This document shows positions 7,049 to 15,178 of a DNA stretch of 64,000 bases, piece after piece. The DNA is from CAZYSK01 sp964649415. Its GTDB lineage: Bacteria; Chloroflexota; Anaerolineae; B4-G1. The notes under the pieces are model-generated. The model was not told the DNA's origin and ran no database searches. It saw only the letters and a list, made by a program, of their open reading frames with translations. The translations under genes and the position numbers were made by a program. The stretch lies in assembly GCA_964649415.1 (NCBI GenBank), contig CAZYSK010000018.1, forward strand, positions 24,968 through 88,967, in the 5' to 3' direction. Position 1 is the first letter of the stretch; every line of letters begins with the position of its first letter.

Positions 7049-8200
7049 TTGGAGGAGTGGGGAGAACTGGCATTGACGTTTGATGACGTGTTGCTGGTGC
7101 CTGGCTATTCGACCGTGCAGCCGGCGGCAGTGGACACAGGTGTGGAACTGGCTCCCGGTCTGCGGCTTGAGGTCCCGATCCTGTCGGCGGCCATGGACAC
7201 GGTCACCGAGGCGGAGTTGGCCATAGCACTGGCGCGGGAGGGGGGCCTGGGCGTGATGCACCGCAATCTGACGAGCGCGGATCAGGCCGCCCACGTGAGA
7301 CGGGTGAAGGTGGCTGCGCCGGGCGACGCGCCGCACGCCGTCTGCGATCGGCAGGGCCGCCTGGCGGTGGCCGCCGCCGTCGGGGTGACCGGCGACTGGG
7401 TCGCGCGGATGGACGCGCTGGTCGGGGCGGGGGCAGACGCTCTGGTGATCGACACGGCGCACGGGCACGCGCACCTGGTGGTGATGGCTGTCAAAGAGGC
7501 CAAGGAACGTTTTCCTGCCGTGCCACTGATCGCGGGCAACGTCGCCACCGCCGAGGGCACGCGGGCGCTCATCGAGGCCGGCGCCGACATCGTCAAGGTC
7601 GGGGTGGGCGCGGGCTCCATCTGCACCACCCGCGTCGTGGCCGGCGTGGGCGTGCCCCAACTGAGCGCGATCCGCTGGTGCGCGGAGGCGGCCCAGCCCC
7701 ACGGCGTGCCCATCATCGCCGACGGCGGGCTGCGCTACTCCGGCGACGTGATCAAGGCCCTGGCCGCCGGCGCGCACGCCTGCATGCTGGGCGGCATGCT
7801 GGCGGGCGTGGATGAGTCCCCCGGTGCGATCATCCGCGTGGGCAACGTGCGCTACAAGGCCTACCGGGGCATGGGCAGCCTGGCGGCCATGCAGGGTCCG
7901 GGGCGCGATCGGTATGGGAGTGGATTGACCAGCCACGGCAAGCCGGTGCCCGAGGGGGTCGAGGGCTGCGTCCAGAGCAAGGGGCCGCTGGCTGGCGTGC
8001 TGTACCAGATCTTGGGCGGTATCCGCTCGGGCATGGGCTACGTCGGCGCGGCGGACCTGGCGGAACTGCGGCAGAGGGCGCGCTTCGTGCGTATCAGCCA
8101 CGCCGGGCTGGTGGAGAGTCATCCCCACAGCCTGATCTCGATCCAGGAAGCGCCCAACTACGGCCAACAGGGGGGCGGCACGGACCGCAGCACTACTTGA
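7049..8200 (+). CDS. guaB: IMP dehydrogenase lacking the CBS (Bateman) domain
   Basis: This 383-residue enzyme converts IMP to XMP with NAD+, the first committed step of GMP synthesis. The (beta/alpha)8 core is complete: LTFDDVLLVPGYS, SAAMDTVTEAELAIALA, the catalytic Cys loop GVGAGSICTTRVVAGVGVPQ, DGGLRYSGDV and the flap YRGMGSLAAMQ. The two CBS motifs normally inserted after the HRNLT segment are missing: the chain passes from QAAHVRRVK almost straight to HAVCDRQGRLAVAAAVG. Length is about 110 residues below the usual 490. The start is TTG, with AGGGGG 5 bp upstream and an in-frame stop at 7028. GMP reductase is a possible alternative, but the flap favours IMPDH. Confidence 0.85.
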   Translation: MEEWGELALTFDDVLLVPGYSTVQPAAVDTGVELAPGLRLEVPILSAAMDTVTEAELAIALAREGGLGVMHRNLTSADQAAHVRRVKVAAPGDAPHAVCDRQGRLAVAAAVGVTGDWVARMDALVGAGADALVIDTAHGHAHLVVMAVKEAKERFPAVPLIAGNVATAEGTRALIEAGADIVKVGVGAGSICTTRVVAGVGVPQLSAIRWCAEAAQPHGVPIIADGGLRYSGDVIKALAAGAHACMLGGMLAGVDESPGAIIRVGNVRYKAYRGMGSLAAMQGPGRDRYGSGLTSHGKPVPEGVEGCVQSKGPLAGVLYQILGGIRSGMGYVGAADLAELRQRARFVRISHAGLVESHPHSLISIQEAPNYGQQGGGTDRSTT

Positions 8201-8225
8201 AGTCTGGCACCGTTTGTGGTATAGT
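8197..8225 (+). promoter_or_regulatory. Sigma-70-type promoter for the PPC-domain gene
   Basis: TTGAAG (8197-8202) and TATAGT (8220-8225) are separated by 17 bp. The -35 box overlaps the guaB stop codon. A CCTGGC/GCCAGG inverted repeat (8229-8234 and 8265-8270) in the leader runs into the AGGAGG ribosome site. Confidence 0.65.
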
Positions 8226-8282
8226 AATCCTGGCTGAAACGCCTTGTAGGAGGGGAGGCGCTCTGCCAGGAGGAATGAGGCG

Positions 8283-10124
8283 ATGAGGCGTCAACTCATC
8301 ATCGTGGCCGGGCTGGCGGCGTTCGCGATCTTGCTGCTTGCGTCTATATCCGCGACCCTGGCCGCTCCCAATCCCGTGCCGCTGCTCCAGTCCGGTGAGA
8401 CAGAGCCCAACGACGACTACGACACCGCCGATCCGGTGCCCGTGCCCGGGTATGTGACCGGTATGGTCACCGATTCAGATACGCTGGACTACTTCGTCGT
8501 AGACACGGATCTCGTGCAACAGTACCGCACGACTTTGAATATCCTGAACAAGACAGGCGGTCTGAACCTCAAGGTCACGCTCTACGATGGCAGCAGGGGA
8601 TTCGTCGACGAGGATGATTCCATCGATGGCGGATCCCCGTCGATTCAGTGGACGGCGTACGAGAGCACCCACTACATAGTTATCGAAGCGCTGCGCACCA
8701 TCACCACGACCGCCCAGACTGCGGAATACCGCCTGAACATAAACCGAATCGCCGAAACGCCGACCCCGACCAATACTCCAATCCCGACCGACACCCCAAC
8801 CCCGACCAATACCCCCATCCCGACCGACACCCCGATTCCGAGCAGCGCGGACAGCTACGAGGACAACAACAGCTTCGACCAGGCGTATGCCCTGCCGGTT
8901 GCGACGTCCATATCGCGGAACGGTCTCACCTTCCATAACAGCAGTGACGAGGACTGGTTCAAGATCTGGGCCAAGGCGGGGAAGTGGTATCAAGTCACGA
9001 CCAGCGGGCTGAGCGGCGTGGACACGTACCTGGAGATCCGAGACCAGGGCGACAGGGGGGTGGTGAGCGACGACGACGGCGGCGGCGGCTACGCGTCACA
9101 GGCCGAATGGTCGGCCTCCTACGACGGCTACTACTACGTCCGCATCACGAACAAGGCCGGTCTCGGGAGCTACAACCTGGGCATAGAGGAGACCGACGAG
9201 CCGGCCAGCGAGGCTACGTCCACCCCTGGCCCCACGCCTTCCAGCCCTGGCGCGGATCGCTGCGACAAGATCGAGCTGGGAAATCACGACTTTGACTCCG
9301 CGTGCGTCATCTCCGTCAACAAGTCCGAGGAGTTCAACTTCGCCCCGCCACCCTACGGCGGGCCGGACAACGACTTCTTCAAAGTCTGGGTCAAGTCAGG
9401 ACTGCTCTACGAGTGTGCTACGTCGAACCTGTCCGCCGGCGTGGACCCCAACATGATCGTCTACGATCACAACCGCAACGCCCTGGGCGGCAACGACGAC
9501 CGCGAGCCCGGGAATTACAACAGCTATTTCGCCTACTACGCCACGTACGATGGCTGGTTGCACCTGCTCGTGGGATATGGCAACCGCACGCCGAGCGACG
9601 TGGATGACAGCAAGTACACGTTGGTCTGCAACGCGGCCATCCCCGGTGAGGCCACGACGACCGGTACGCCCGAGGCCACCGGCACGCCGGAGGATGGGGC
9701 GTCCCCTACCGAGGCACCCGCCGCGACTCGCACGCCATCGGGCCCGGCCATCGCCACCGCCACGCCCGCTGAAGACCTGACCGTGCGCGCGCTGGCCACG
9801 CCGACCCCCGTCCCCGTCACGACCCCAACTCCCCATTTCATCCCGACCGACTTGCTGATCTACTACGACGGCAACGGCGACGGCCAACCCGGCGCTGGAG
9901 AGGGTATTGGTGGCATCTCGGTACAGGCCTACGACGCAGCGACCAATCAACTGCTGGCCCAGGGTTTCACCGACGAAGTGGGCAACCTGACGTTCACCGT
10001 CGCCAGTTCCGGCCCCGCGCGTGTGAGCGTCCCGTTCTTTGGCTTCAGCCAACTGGTCGCGGGCGAGGGGGCCAGCATCTACATCCGCGTTCCACCTCAG
10101 TCGCTTCCGGGGGGAGCACCCTGA
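8283..10124 (+). CDS. Secreted protein with three PPC-like domains and a SdrD-B-like C-terminal domain
   Basis: This is a 613-residue exported protein with an N-terminal signal peptide (RRQLIIVAGLAAFAILLLA, cleavage near residue 28). Three beta-rich modules resembling bacterial pre-peptidase C-terminal domains lie at about 40-155, 185-300 and 325-450; each has the E-x-N-D/DSDxxDYF or DEDWFKIW pattern. They are joined by Thr/Pro-rich linkers (TPTPTNTPIPTDTP). The last domain (about 525-605) begins YYDGNGDGQPGAGEGIGG, as in SdrD B-like calcium-binding repeats. A wall- or matrix-exposed role in binding glycan or protein is plausible but not shown. The start has AGGAGG upstream. The next gene follows after 7 bp. 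Confidence 0.8.
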   Translation: MRRQLIIVAGLAAFAILLLASISATLAAPNPVPLLQSGETEPNDDYDTADPVPVPGYVTGMVTDSDTLDYFVVDTDLVQQYRTTLNILNKTGGLNLKVTLYDGSRGFVDEDDSIDGGSPSIQWTAYESTHYIVIEALRTITTTAQTAEYRLNINRIAETPTPTNTPIPTDTPTPTNTPIPTDTPIPSSADSYEDNNSFDQAYALPVATSISRNGLTFHNSSDEDWFKIWAKAGKWYQVTTSGLSGVDTYLEIRDQGDRGVVSDDDGGGGYASQAEWSASYDGYYYVRITNKAGLGSYNLGIEETDEPASEATSTPGPTPSSPGADRCDKIELGNHDFDSACVISVNKSEEFNFAPPPYGGPDNDFFKVWVKSGLLYECATSNLSAGVDPNMIVYDHNRNALGGNDDREPGNYNSYFAYYATYDGWLHLLVGYGNRTPSDVDDSKYTLVCNAAIPGEATTTGTPEATGTPEDGASPTEAPAATRTPSGPAIATATPAEDLTVRALATPTPVPVTTPTPHFIPTDLLIYYDGNGDGQPGAGEGIGGISVQAYDAATNQLLAQGFTDEVGNLTFTVASSGPARVSVPFFGFSQLVAGEGASIYIRVPPQSLPGGAP

Positions 10125-10131
10125 TCTGCAC

Positions 10132-11526
10132 ATGAGCTATTCAAGCGCCACTCCACCGACGAAGACGTCCTCAGACGCCACCTCCTCGCGACGTAGCTGT
10201 CTCGTGGTCGTCCCTCTCGTCGGAGGCGTGCTTCTCATGCTGGTCGCTGTGGGCCTGGTTCTGTATCTCGGCATACGGCGCGCGTGGGTCAAAGAGGAGC
10301 CCAATCCCGGCATGCCCGTGGAGGTGGTCAAGCTGACGCCCACGGTCATCGCCTCACCCGTGCCGCCGCCCGCGAGTTGTGAGACGATCATCAGCAGCGG
10401 GGACGTAGAGATGGCGGTGCCCTTGCCTGTCTCTCTCACTGTGGGCAGCGAGGCGTTTCCCGTCTCGCCGGTCGCGCCCGTGGAGGGAGGGTGGACCTAT
10501 CCGTCGGGCTACTCGGGGTCAGCCACCTGGGTCTGCGGCACGGTGGTCAACTACGTCGTGGGCCTGGAACCGACGCCCGGCAACGAGACGCTGCTGGGCG
10601 ACCTGGAGCCAGGTCAAGAGATCCGCGTCCATCTCTCCAATGGCGTGGCGCTGCTTTTCCGCTTCGTCGAGCGGCGCGAGGCGGTGGCCAATGAGGCGCG
10701 CGTGTTTGAGCAGACGCACCCGCGCCTGACGCTGATCCTGGAGACGGGTGACGGTACGTGGCAGGTCGCCACGGCCGACTACGTCGCCGAGACGGAGCCG
10801 GTGGAGTCGCCCTCTGGATCGCAGGCCCAGGTGGGCGAGCCGGTGCGCGTGGGCGATGCCCAGGTCACGGTTCTCAAGGGGTACGCCGAGCGCAGCGGGG
10901 AGGACCTTCTGCCGGGGACGATGCGCTACCTGGTGGAGTTCTCGGTCGAGAACGCGGGCGCGGTGCCGCTGGACACGGGCTTGTTCACCATGCGGTTGGT
11001 GGACGGCGGCGGGAACGAGTACCTGCTCTCCCCGGCTGCCAGCGCCGCTGGCGAGGGCGGCCCTCTCGATGGCGAGGTCGAGCCCAGCGTGACTGTGGCG
11101 GGTACGGCTGGATACCTGGTACCGGAGACACTGGTTGGCCCCGCGCTCACCTGGACGTTCAACCCCCAGCCAGGCTCGGAGTTGCAGGTCCGCGTCAACA
11201 TCCCCTACGAGTCCGGGGCACAGCCCACGGCGGAGGGTCAGGCCATCGTGACGATTGGCGATGCTTTCCTGAACAGCGCCGGCGATGTGCTGATTATCGA
11301 GGGGGAGGTGGAGAACGTGGGCACCGGCCCGGTCACAGTGGAATTGGATGACATCAGCCTCACCTCCAGCGCCGGGATGGGCGAACTGCGCATGGCGGCC
11401 CCGCAGCTACCGTGGACCATCGAGCCGGGCCAGACGCAGGTGATTGAGCTGCAGTACAAGCGCCCTGATGCCTCCACCGTCCTGCTCATGCTCCTCGGGT
11501 ACTCCTTCGAGGTCCGCGGGTTGTAG
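10132..11526 (+). CDS. Membrane-anchored protein with DUF4352-like beta domains
   Basis: This 464-residue protein has a short basic N terminus, one transmembrane segment (residues about 22-45, CLVVVPLVGGVLLMLVAVG) and a large extracellular part. Two beta-rich regions near 240-360 and 370-460 contain VGDAQVTVLKGYAERSG and AIVTIGDAFLNSAGDVLII, which resemble immunoglobulin-like DUF4352 domains of surface lipoproteins. ATG 10132 follows the previous stop by 7 bp with GGGGGGAG upstream; a longer in-frame start at 10039 would overlap the preceding gene and was not used. Probably cotranscribed with the PPC-domain gene. Function unknown. Confidence 0.75.
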   Translation: MSYSSATPPTKTSSDATSSRRSCLVVVPLVGGVLLMLVAVGLVLYLGIRRAWVKEEPNPGMPVEVVKLTPTVIASPVPPPASCETIISSGDVEMAVPLPVSLTVGSEAFPVSPVAPVEGGWTYPSGYSGSATWVCGTVVNYVVGLEPTPGNETLLGDLEPGQEIRVHLSNGVALLFRFVERREAVANEARVFEQTHPRLTLILETGDGTWQVATADYVAETEPVESPSGSQAQVGEPVRVGDAQVTVLKGYAERSGEDLLPGTMRYLVEFSVENAGAVPLDTGLFTMRLVDGGGNEYLLSPAASAAGEGGPLDGEVEPSVTVAGTAGYLVPETLVGPALTWTFNPQPGSELQVRVNIPYESGAQPTAEGQAIVTIGDAFLNSAGDVLIIEGEVENVGTGPVTVELDDISLTSSAGMGELRMAAPQLPWTIEPGQTQVIELQYKRPDASTVLLMLLGYSFEVRGL

Positions 11527-11527
11527 G

Positions 11528-11551
11528 TTGGTGGGTTGGTAGGTTGGGGAC
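11528..11551. repeat. Three units of the TTGGKRGG 8-bp repeat
   Basis: TTGGTGGG, TTGGTAGG and TTGGGGAC follow the stop codon of the upstream gene directly. They match the unit of the array at 4541-4648. The region lies between convergent genes. Confidence 0.7.
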
Positions 11552-11597
11552 CAGTACACCGCCCTGGCTGCCACCTCTTTGTCGCAAGCAGCACGCA

Positions 11598-12569
11598 TCA
11601 GGACGTGCCTTGGGCCAGGATGGCCCGGGCGTTGGCGGCGTCGGCGTGAATCTGAGCCACCAGTGCTTCGGTCGAGGGGAAGGCCCGCTCCGCCCGCAGA
11701 TGGGCGATGAAATCGAGCGCCAGCACCTGCCCGTAGAGATCGGCGTCGAAGTCCAGCAAGTGCGCCTCGACGACTACCGCCGGTCCGTCTGAGGGCGTGT
11801 CGAACGTTGGCCGGACGCCGATATTGGTCACGGCCGGGTGCACCCCCTGGTGCGCCGTGTGCGCCAGGCAGGCGTACACGCCTCCTCCTGGGACGAGTCG
11901 CTCCGGCGGGGGGGAGATGTTGGCCGTGGGCACGCCGATACTGCGCCCCACACTGCGCCCACGCACGACGGTGCCCGCCAGCCGGTAGGGGCGGCCCAGG
12001 CAGCCCCTTGCCTGGTGGACGTCGCCCGCCACCAACGCGCGCCGCACGCGGCTGCTGCTCACCGGGGCACCTTCCCATATCAGGGGCTCAACGACCTGCA
12101 CGGTAAACCCGTGCCGGGCACCCAGGCGCCGCAGAAACGCGGCGTTCCCCGCGCGCCGGTGGCCCACTGCGAAATCCGGCCCTCCCCACAACTCGGCCAG
12201 GTGGAGGTGGCGCACCATCGCCCCGACGAAATCTGCCGCCGTGGTACGGGCAATGGCTGGCATGAAGGGAAGCACGACCAGGACGTCCAGTCCCAGTGCA
12301 GCCAGCAATTCGGCGCGCTCCTCGGCCGTCGTCAGCAGCGGCGGTGGCTCGTAGCCCAGCGTGATCGCCGGATGGGGATCGAAGGTCAGCGCGACCGCGA
12401 GGTAGCGGGCCGCGCGGGCTGCCTCAACCATGCCGGCGATGATTTGCTGGTGACCACGGTGGACGCCGTCGAAAACGCCGACCGCCACGCAGGAGCGTGA
12501 GGCAGGGTGGACCTGCTCCAGGGCATCAGGGAGCCCGTCCGGGCTGCCGTGAACGATGCGCATCGCCAT
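11598..12569 (-). CDS. ribF: Bifunctional riboflavin kinase/FAD synthetase RibF
   Basis: This 323-residue enzyme phosphorylates riboflavin to FMN and adenylylates FMN to FAD. The N-terminal nucleotidyltransferase part has VGVFDGVHRGHQQII, TFDPHP and SSSRVRRALVAGDV. The C-terminal flavokinase part has GRPYRLAGTVVRGRSVGRSIGVPTAN, with the G-x-P-T-A-N signature. Length is normal. The start lies 2 bp after the truB stop, so it is the last gene of the nusA-ribF operon. Confidence 0.95.
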   Translation of the reverse strand: MAMRIVHGSPDGLPDALEQVHPASRSCVAVGVFDGVHRGHQQIIAGMVEAARAARYLAVALTFDPHPAITLGYEPPPLLTTAEERAELLAALGLDVLVVLPFMPAIARTTAADFVGAMVRHLHLAELWGGPDFAVGHRRAGNAAFLRRLGARHGFTVQVVEPLIWEGAPVSSSRVRRALVAGDVHQARGCLGRPYRLAGTVVRGRSVGRSIGVPTANISPPPERLVPGGGVYACLAHTAHQGVHPAVTNIGVRPTFDTPSDGPAVVVEAHLLDFDADLYGQVLALDFIAHLRAERAFPSTEALVAQIHADAANARAILAQGTS

Positions 12570-12571
12570 GC

Positions 12572-13555
12572 TCAGGAAACGCGCTCCGGTCCTTCGACGG
12601 TTCCCTCGGCAGCCTTTTCGACTGGCCCTGGGCCGGGCACGCCGCAGTCACCGAACACCTTGCGGGGGCGGTAGACGTTGGTTGCCGGATCGAATGCCAC
12701 CAGCGCCAGGAAGAGGCCGCCAGGCCCGTACGCGCGGGCCAACCCGGCCCCCGGATCCTTGCCCGGAGCCCGGCCGCCGGGCGGGGCCGCTACGGCCTGT
12801 CCCGAGCAGAGCCGCCGCGCTGCGTCTGCGTCCAGGTGCAGCGCCGGGAAGCGGGCCAGCGCCGCGTCTATCGGATGCAGCGAGTCGTGCCAGCGGCCTT
12901 CGGAGACCGATTGCGCCAATTCCGCAAGCGTGAGCGAGTCCTCCAGGCGGAAGGCGCCGCTCGCCAGCCGGGTGAGTTGGGTGAGATGGGCGCCGCAGCC
13001 AAGGGTTTGCCCCAGGTCGTGGGCCAGCGCGCGCACGTACGTACCGGGCGAGCACGTCACCTCTAGCGTGAACTCTGGGGATGCCCAATCGGTGAGGGCC
13101 AGGCGGAAGATCTCCACCTGTCGTGCCTTGAGAGAGGATCGCTCGATCTGGACGCCTTGACGGATCAGCCGATGCAAGGGCGTGCCATCGCGCTTAATCG
13201 CTGAATACACGGGCGGCACCTGCGTGATCGCGCCCCGGAAGTGCGCCAATGCTGCCTCGACCTGAGCACGGCCCAGCTCAACCGGCGCTTCCGCCACGAC
13301 CTGCCCGTCGGCGTCATAGGTGTCGGTAGCGACGCCCAGCCGCACGCGGGCGCGATAGACCTTTCGCCCGGCCATCAGGTATTCGGCCACGCGGGTCGCG
13401 CGCCCGATGCAGACGAGCAACACGCCTGTGGCCAACGGATCCAGCGTACCGGCATGGCCCACGCGCCGGGTGCCGGCCAACGCGCGGACGCGATCCACGA
13501 CGTCGTGCGAGGTCAAATCGCGGGGCTTGTTCAAGTTGAGTATTCCATCGGGCAT
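12572..13555 (-). CDS. truB: tRNA pseudouridine-55 synthase TruB
   Basis: This 327-residue enzyme makes pseudouridine-55 in the T loop of tRNAs. The catalytic-Asp motif GHAGTLDPLATGVLLV is intact, as are the N-terminal GILNLNKPRDLTSHDVV and the SAIKRDGTPLHRLIRQG segment. A PUA-like C-terminal region follows. ATG 13555 was chosen over upstream starts because homologues begin just before the LNKP motif and AGGGGT lies about 7 bp upstream. The 150-bp gap to nrnA contains short GCGCCTCAC-type repeats and no gene. Confidence 0.95.
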   Translation of the reverse strand: MPDGILNLNKPRDLTSHDVVDRVRALAGTRRVGHAGTLDPLATGVLLVCIGRATRVAEYLMAGRKVYRARVRLGVATDTYDADGQVVAEAPVELGRAQVEAALAHFRGAITQVPPVYSAIKRDGTPLHRLIRQGVQIERSSLKARQVEIFRLALTDWASPEFTLEVTCSPGTYVRALAHDLGQTLGCGAHLTQLTRLASGAFRLEDSLTLAELAQSVSEGRWHDSLHPIDAALARFPALHLDADAARRLCSGQAVAAPPGGRAPGKDPGAGLARAYGPGGLFLALVAFDPATNVYRPRKVFGDCGVPGPGPVEKAAEGTVEGPERVS

Positions 13556-13705
13556 AGAAACACCCCTGCGGCGTATGCAGCGCACGATCCTTCGGGCGAC
13601 CATACAGGTCTCGCCCCTATTCCTGACGGCGCCTTTCCGATGGGACGACGTGTACACTCCTGACAGGCCCGTCGCGTCTCGCGCCTCACGCCTCACGCCT
13701 GTGTC

Positions 13706-14743
13706 TTACGTCTCACCCGTTCCGTGTATCGCCTCCCGCTTTTCCTGCATCGCTCGGCGTTGCCGGGCCAGATCGGCCTGGAGTGCAACCAGCACCTGGG
13801 CCTGGGCCTTGGACATCGGCCCGGGGAGGGTGCAGCCCGCAGCCAGCGCGTGGCCGCCGCCACCCAGGACGAGAGCCACGTGACCGACGTCAAATCCGGG
13901 CAAGGCGCGTAGCCCGATCTCGATGCGACCGTCCTCGCGCTCGACAAAGACGACGGCGGCATCTGCATCGTTGGCACTGATCAAGAAGCTGACCAATCCG
14001 GCATCACCGTTGCCGGAGTAGCCCGCCGCACGACGCATATCCGGCGTGATGCTTGTCCAGATCACACCGCCCGACACCTGCAACCCGGCGAGTGCTGCTC
14101 CCCAGAGCCGGATCGCGGCGGTAGGCCGGCGGTCGAGGCCACTGCGCGTGATCCTGGGGAGCGAAGCGCCGGCCTTCATCAACCGCAGTGTGGCTTCCAT
14201 AACCGGGATCGTGACGTTGTTGGTGCGGAAGCCGCGCGTGTCGGTGACGATACCGGTCAGCAGGCACGTAGCCAACTCGGCATCCAGCGGAAAGTCCATG
14301 TGATCCAACAACCGCAGCACGACCTCCGCCGACGACGAGGCGTTGGGGTCCACCAGATTGACGGTGCCGAAATACAGATTGGTCAGATGGTGGTCGATGT
14401 TGAGCAGGGGAACGTTCCCAAACGCGGGCAGGCTCGCAAGACGGCCGAGTCGGTCCAGGTCAGAGCAGTCAAGGGAGATGCCGAGGTCGAAGGTGGCATC
14501 GGTATCCTGCACTACCGCTTCGGCACCCGGTATGTAACTGAAGCGCGCAGGAACTGGGTCTGAACAGGCCATGATGGGATCCAGTCCCATCTGGCGCAAG
14601 GCTCGACCCAGACCTGTGAGGCTGCCGACAGCGTCGCCGTCAGGAGATACGTGACATATCAGCAGAGGTCGGTGTGCTGCCCGAATCAGTTGATGCGCTT
14701 GTTTCAGGCAAGTCCGTTCCAGACGTGTCTGCTTCGGTGTCAT
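13706..14743 (-). CDS. nrnA: DHH/DHHA1 phosphoesterase NrnA (oligoribonuclease/pAp phosphatase)
   Basis: This 345-residue enzyme degrades nano-RNAs and may dephosphorylate pAp. Motifs in order are CHVSPDGDAVGS (His31, Asp35, Asp37), DCSDLDRLG, the DHH-box variant NIDHHLTNLYFG, and TGIVTDTRGF; the DHHA1 domain ends with the glycine motif LGGGGHALAAG. The ATG is inside rbfA, and the two reading frames overlap by 104 bp. The overlap cannot be avoided by a later start, because the conserved His31 motif itself begins inside it. Position in the operon matches the common infB-rbfA-nrnA-truB order. Confidence 0.92.
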   Translation of the reverse strand: MTPKQTRLERTCLKQAHQLIRAAHRPLLICHVSPDGDAVGSLTGLGRALRQMGLDPIMACSDPVPARFSYIPGAEAVVQDTDATFDLGISLDCSDLDRLGRLASLPAFGNVPLLNIDHHLTNLYFGTVNLVDPNASSSAEVVLRLLDHMDFPLDAELATCLLTGIVTDTRGFRTNNVTIPVMEATLRLMKAGASLPRITRSGLDRRPTAAIRLWGAALAGLQVSGGVIWTSITPDMRRAAGYSGNGDAGLVSFLISANDADAAVVFVEREDGRIEIGLRALPGFDVGHVALVLGGGGHALAAGCTLPGPMSKAQAQVLVALQADLARQRRAMQEKREAIHGTGET

Positions 14744-15098
14744 GATTGTCTTCTTCACTGAGCCCCAACTCGTCGAGGAGACCGGCGATGTATTCACCGC
14801 GTTCCAGTGAAGGGTCGTAATGGAAGACCAGTGCGGGGGTGTTGCGCAACCGGAGCCGGCGGCCCAGTTCGCGCCGCAGCCATCCCGCAGCGCTATCCAG
14901 GCCAGCCTGTGTCTCCGTGCGTAGCTCAGCGTCACCCATCACGCTGAAGTGCACATCGGCGCGGACGGTGTCGGGCGTAACGGCCACGTTGGTGATAGTG
15001 ACCATCTGCAAGCGCGGATCGTTCGCCTTGCGCTTCAAGAGGTCTGTCAGATGGGTGTGAATCAGATCCGAGACCCGGCGTTGATATCTCTTACTCAT
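14640..15098 (-). CDS. rbfA: Ribosome-binding factor A
   Basis: This 152-residue 30S maturation factor carries a KH-type fold. The conserved core is at residues 1-115: RYQRRVSDLIHTHLTDLL, VTITNVAVTPDTVRADVHFSV and LRLRNTPALVFHYDPSLERG. The last 35 residues are a Ser/Thr/Asp/Glu-rich tail (TEADTSGTDLPETSASTDSG), which is translated from DNA that also encodes the start of nrnA in another frame. The tail therefore may owe its composition to the overlap. The start has no strong ribosome site but matches family alignments. Confidence 0.92.
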   Translation of the reverse strand: MSKRYQRRVSDLIHTHLTDLLKRKANDPRLQMVTITNVAVTPDTVRADVHFSVMGDAELRTETQAGLDSAAGWLRRELGRRLRLRNTPALVFHYDPSLERGEYIAGLLDELGLSEEDNHDTEADTSGTDLPETSASTDSGSTPTSADMSRIS

Positions 15099-15128
15099 TT
15101 CCGCTTTAGCTCACACAGCTTTCTGAAG

Positions 15129-15169
15129 ACCTGACAGGTTCAGGCTACTGGTTGGGACACCTGGCAGGT
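15129..15169. repeat. Two ACCTGNCAGGT palindromes
   Basis: ACCTGACAGGT (15129-15139) and ACCTGGCAGGT (15159-15169) lie exactly 30 bp apart in the infB-rbfA gap. Related ACCTGTCAGGT occurs at 40000-40010. They look like fragments of a dispersed repeat. Confidence 0.6.
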
Positions 15170-15178
15170 CTAGTTATG

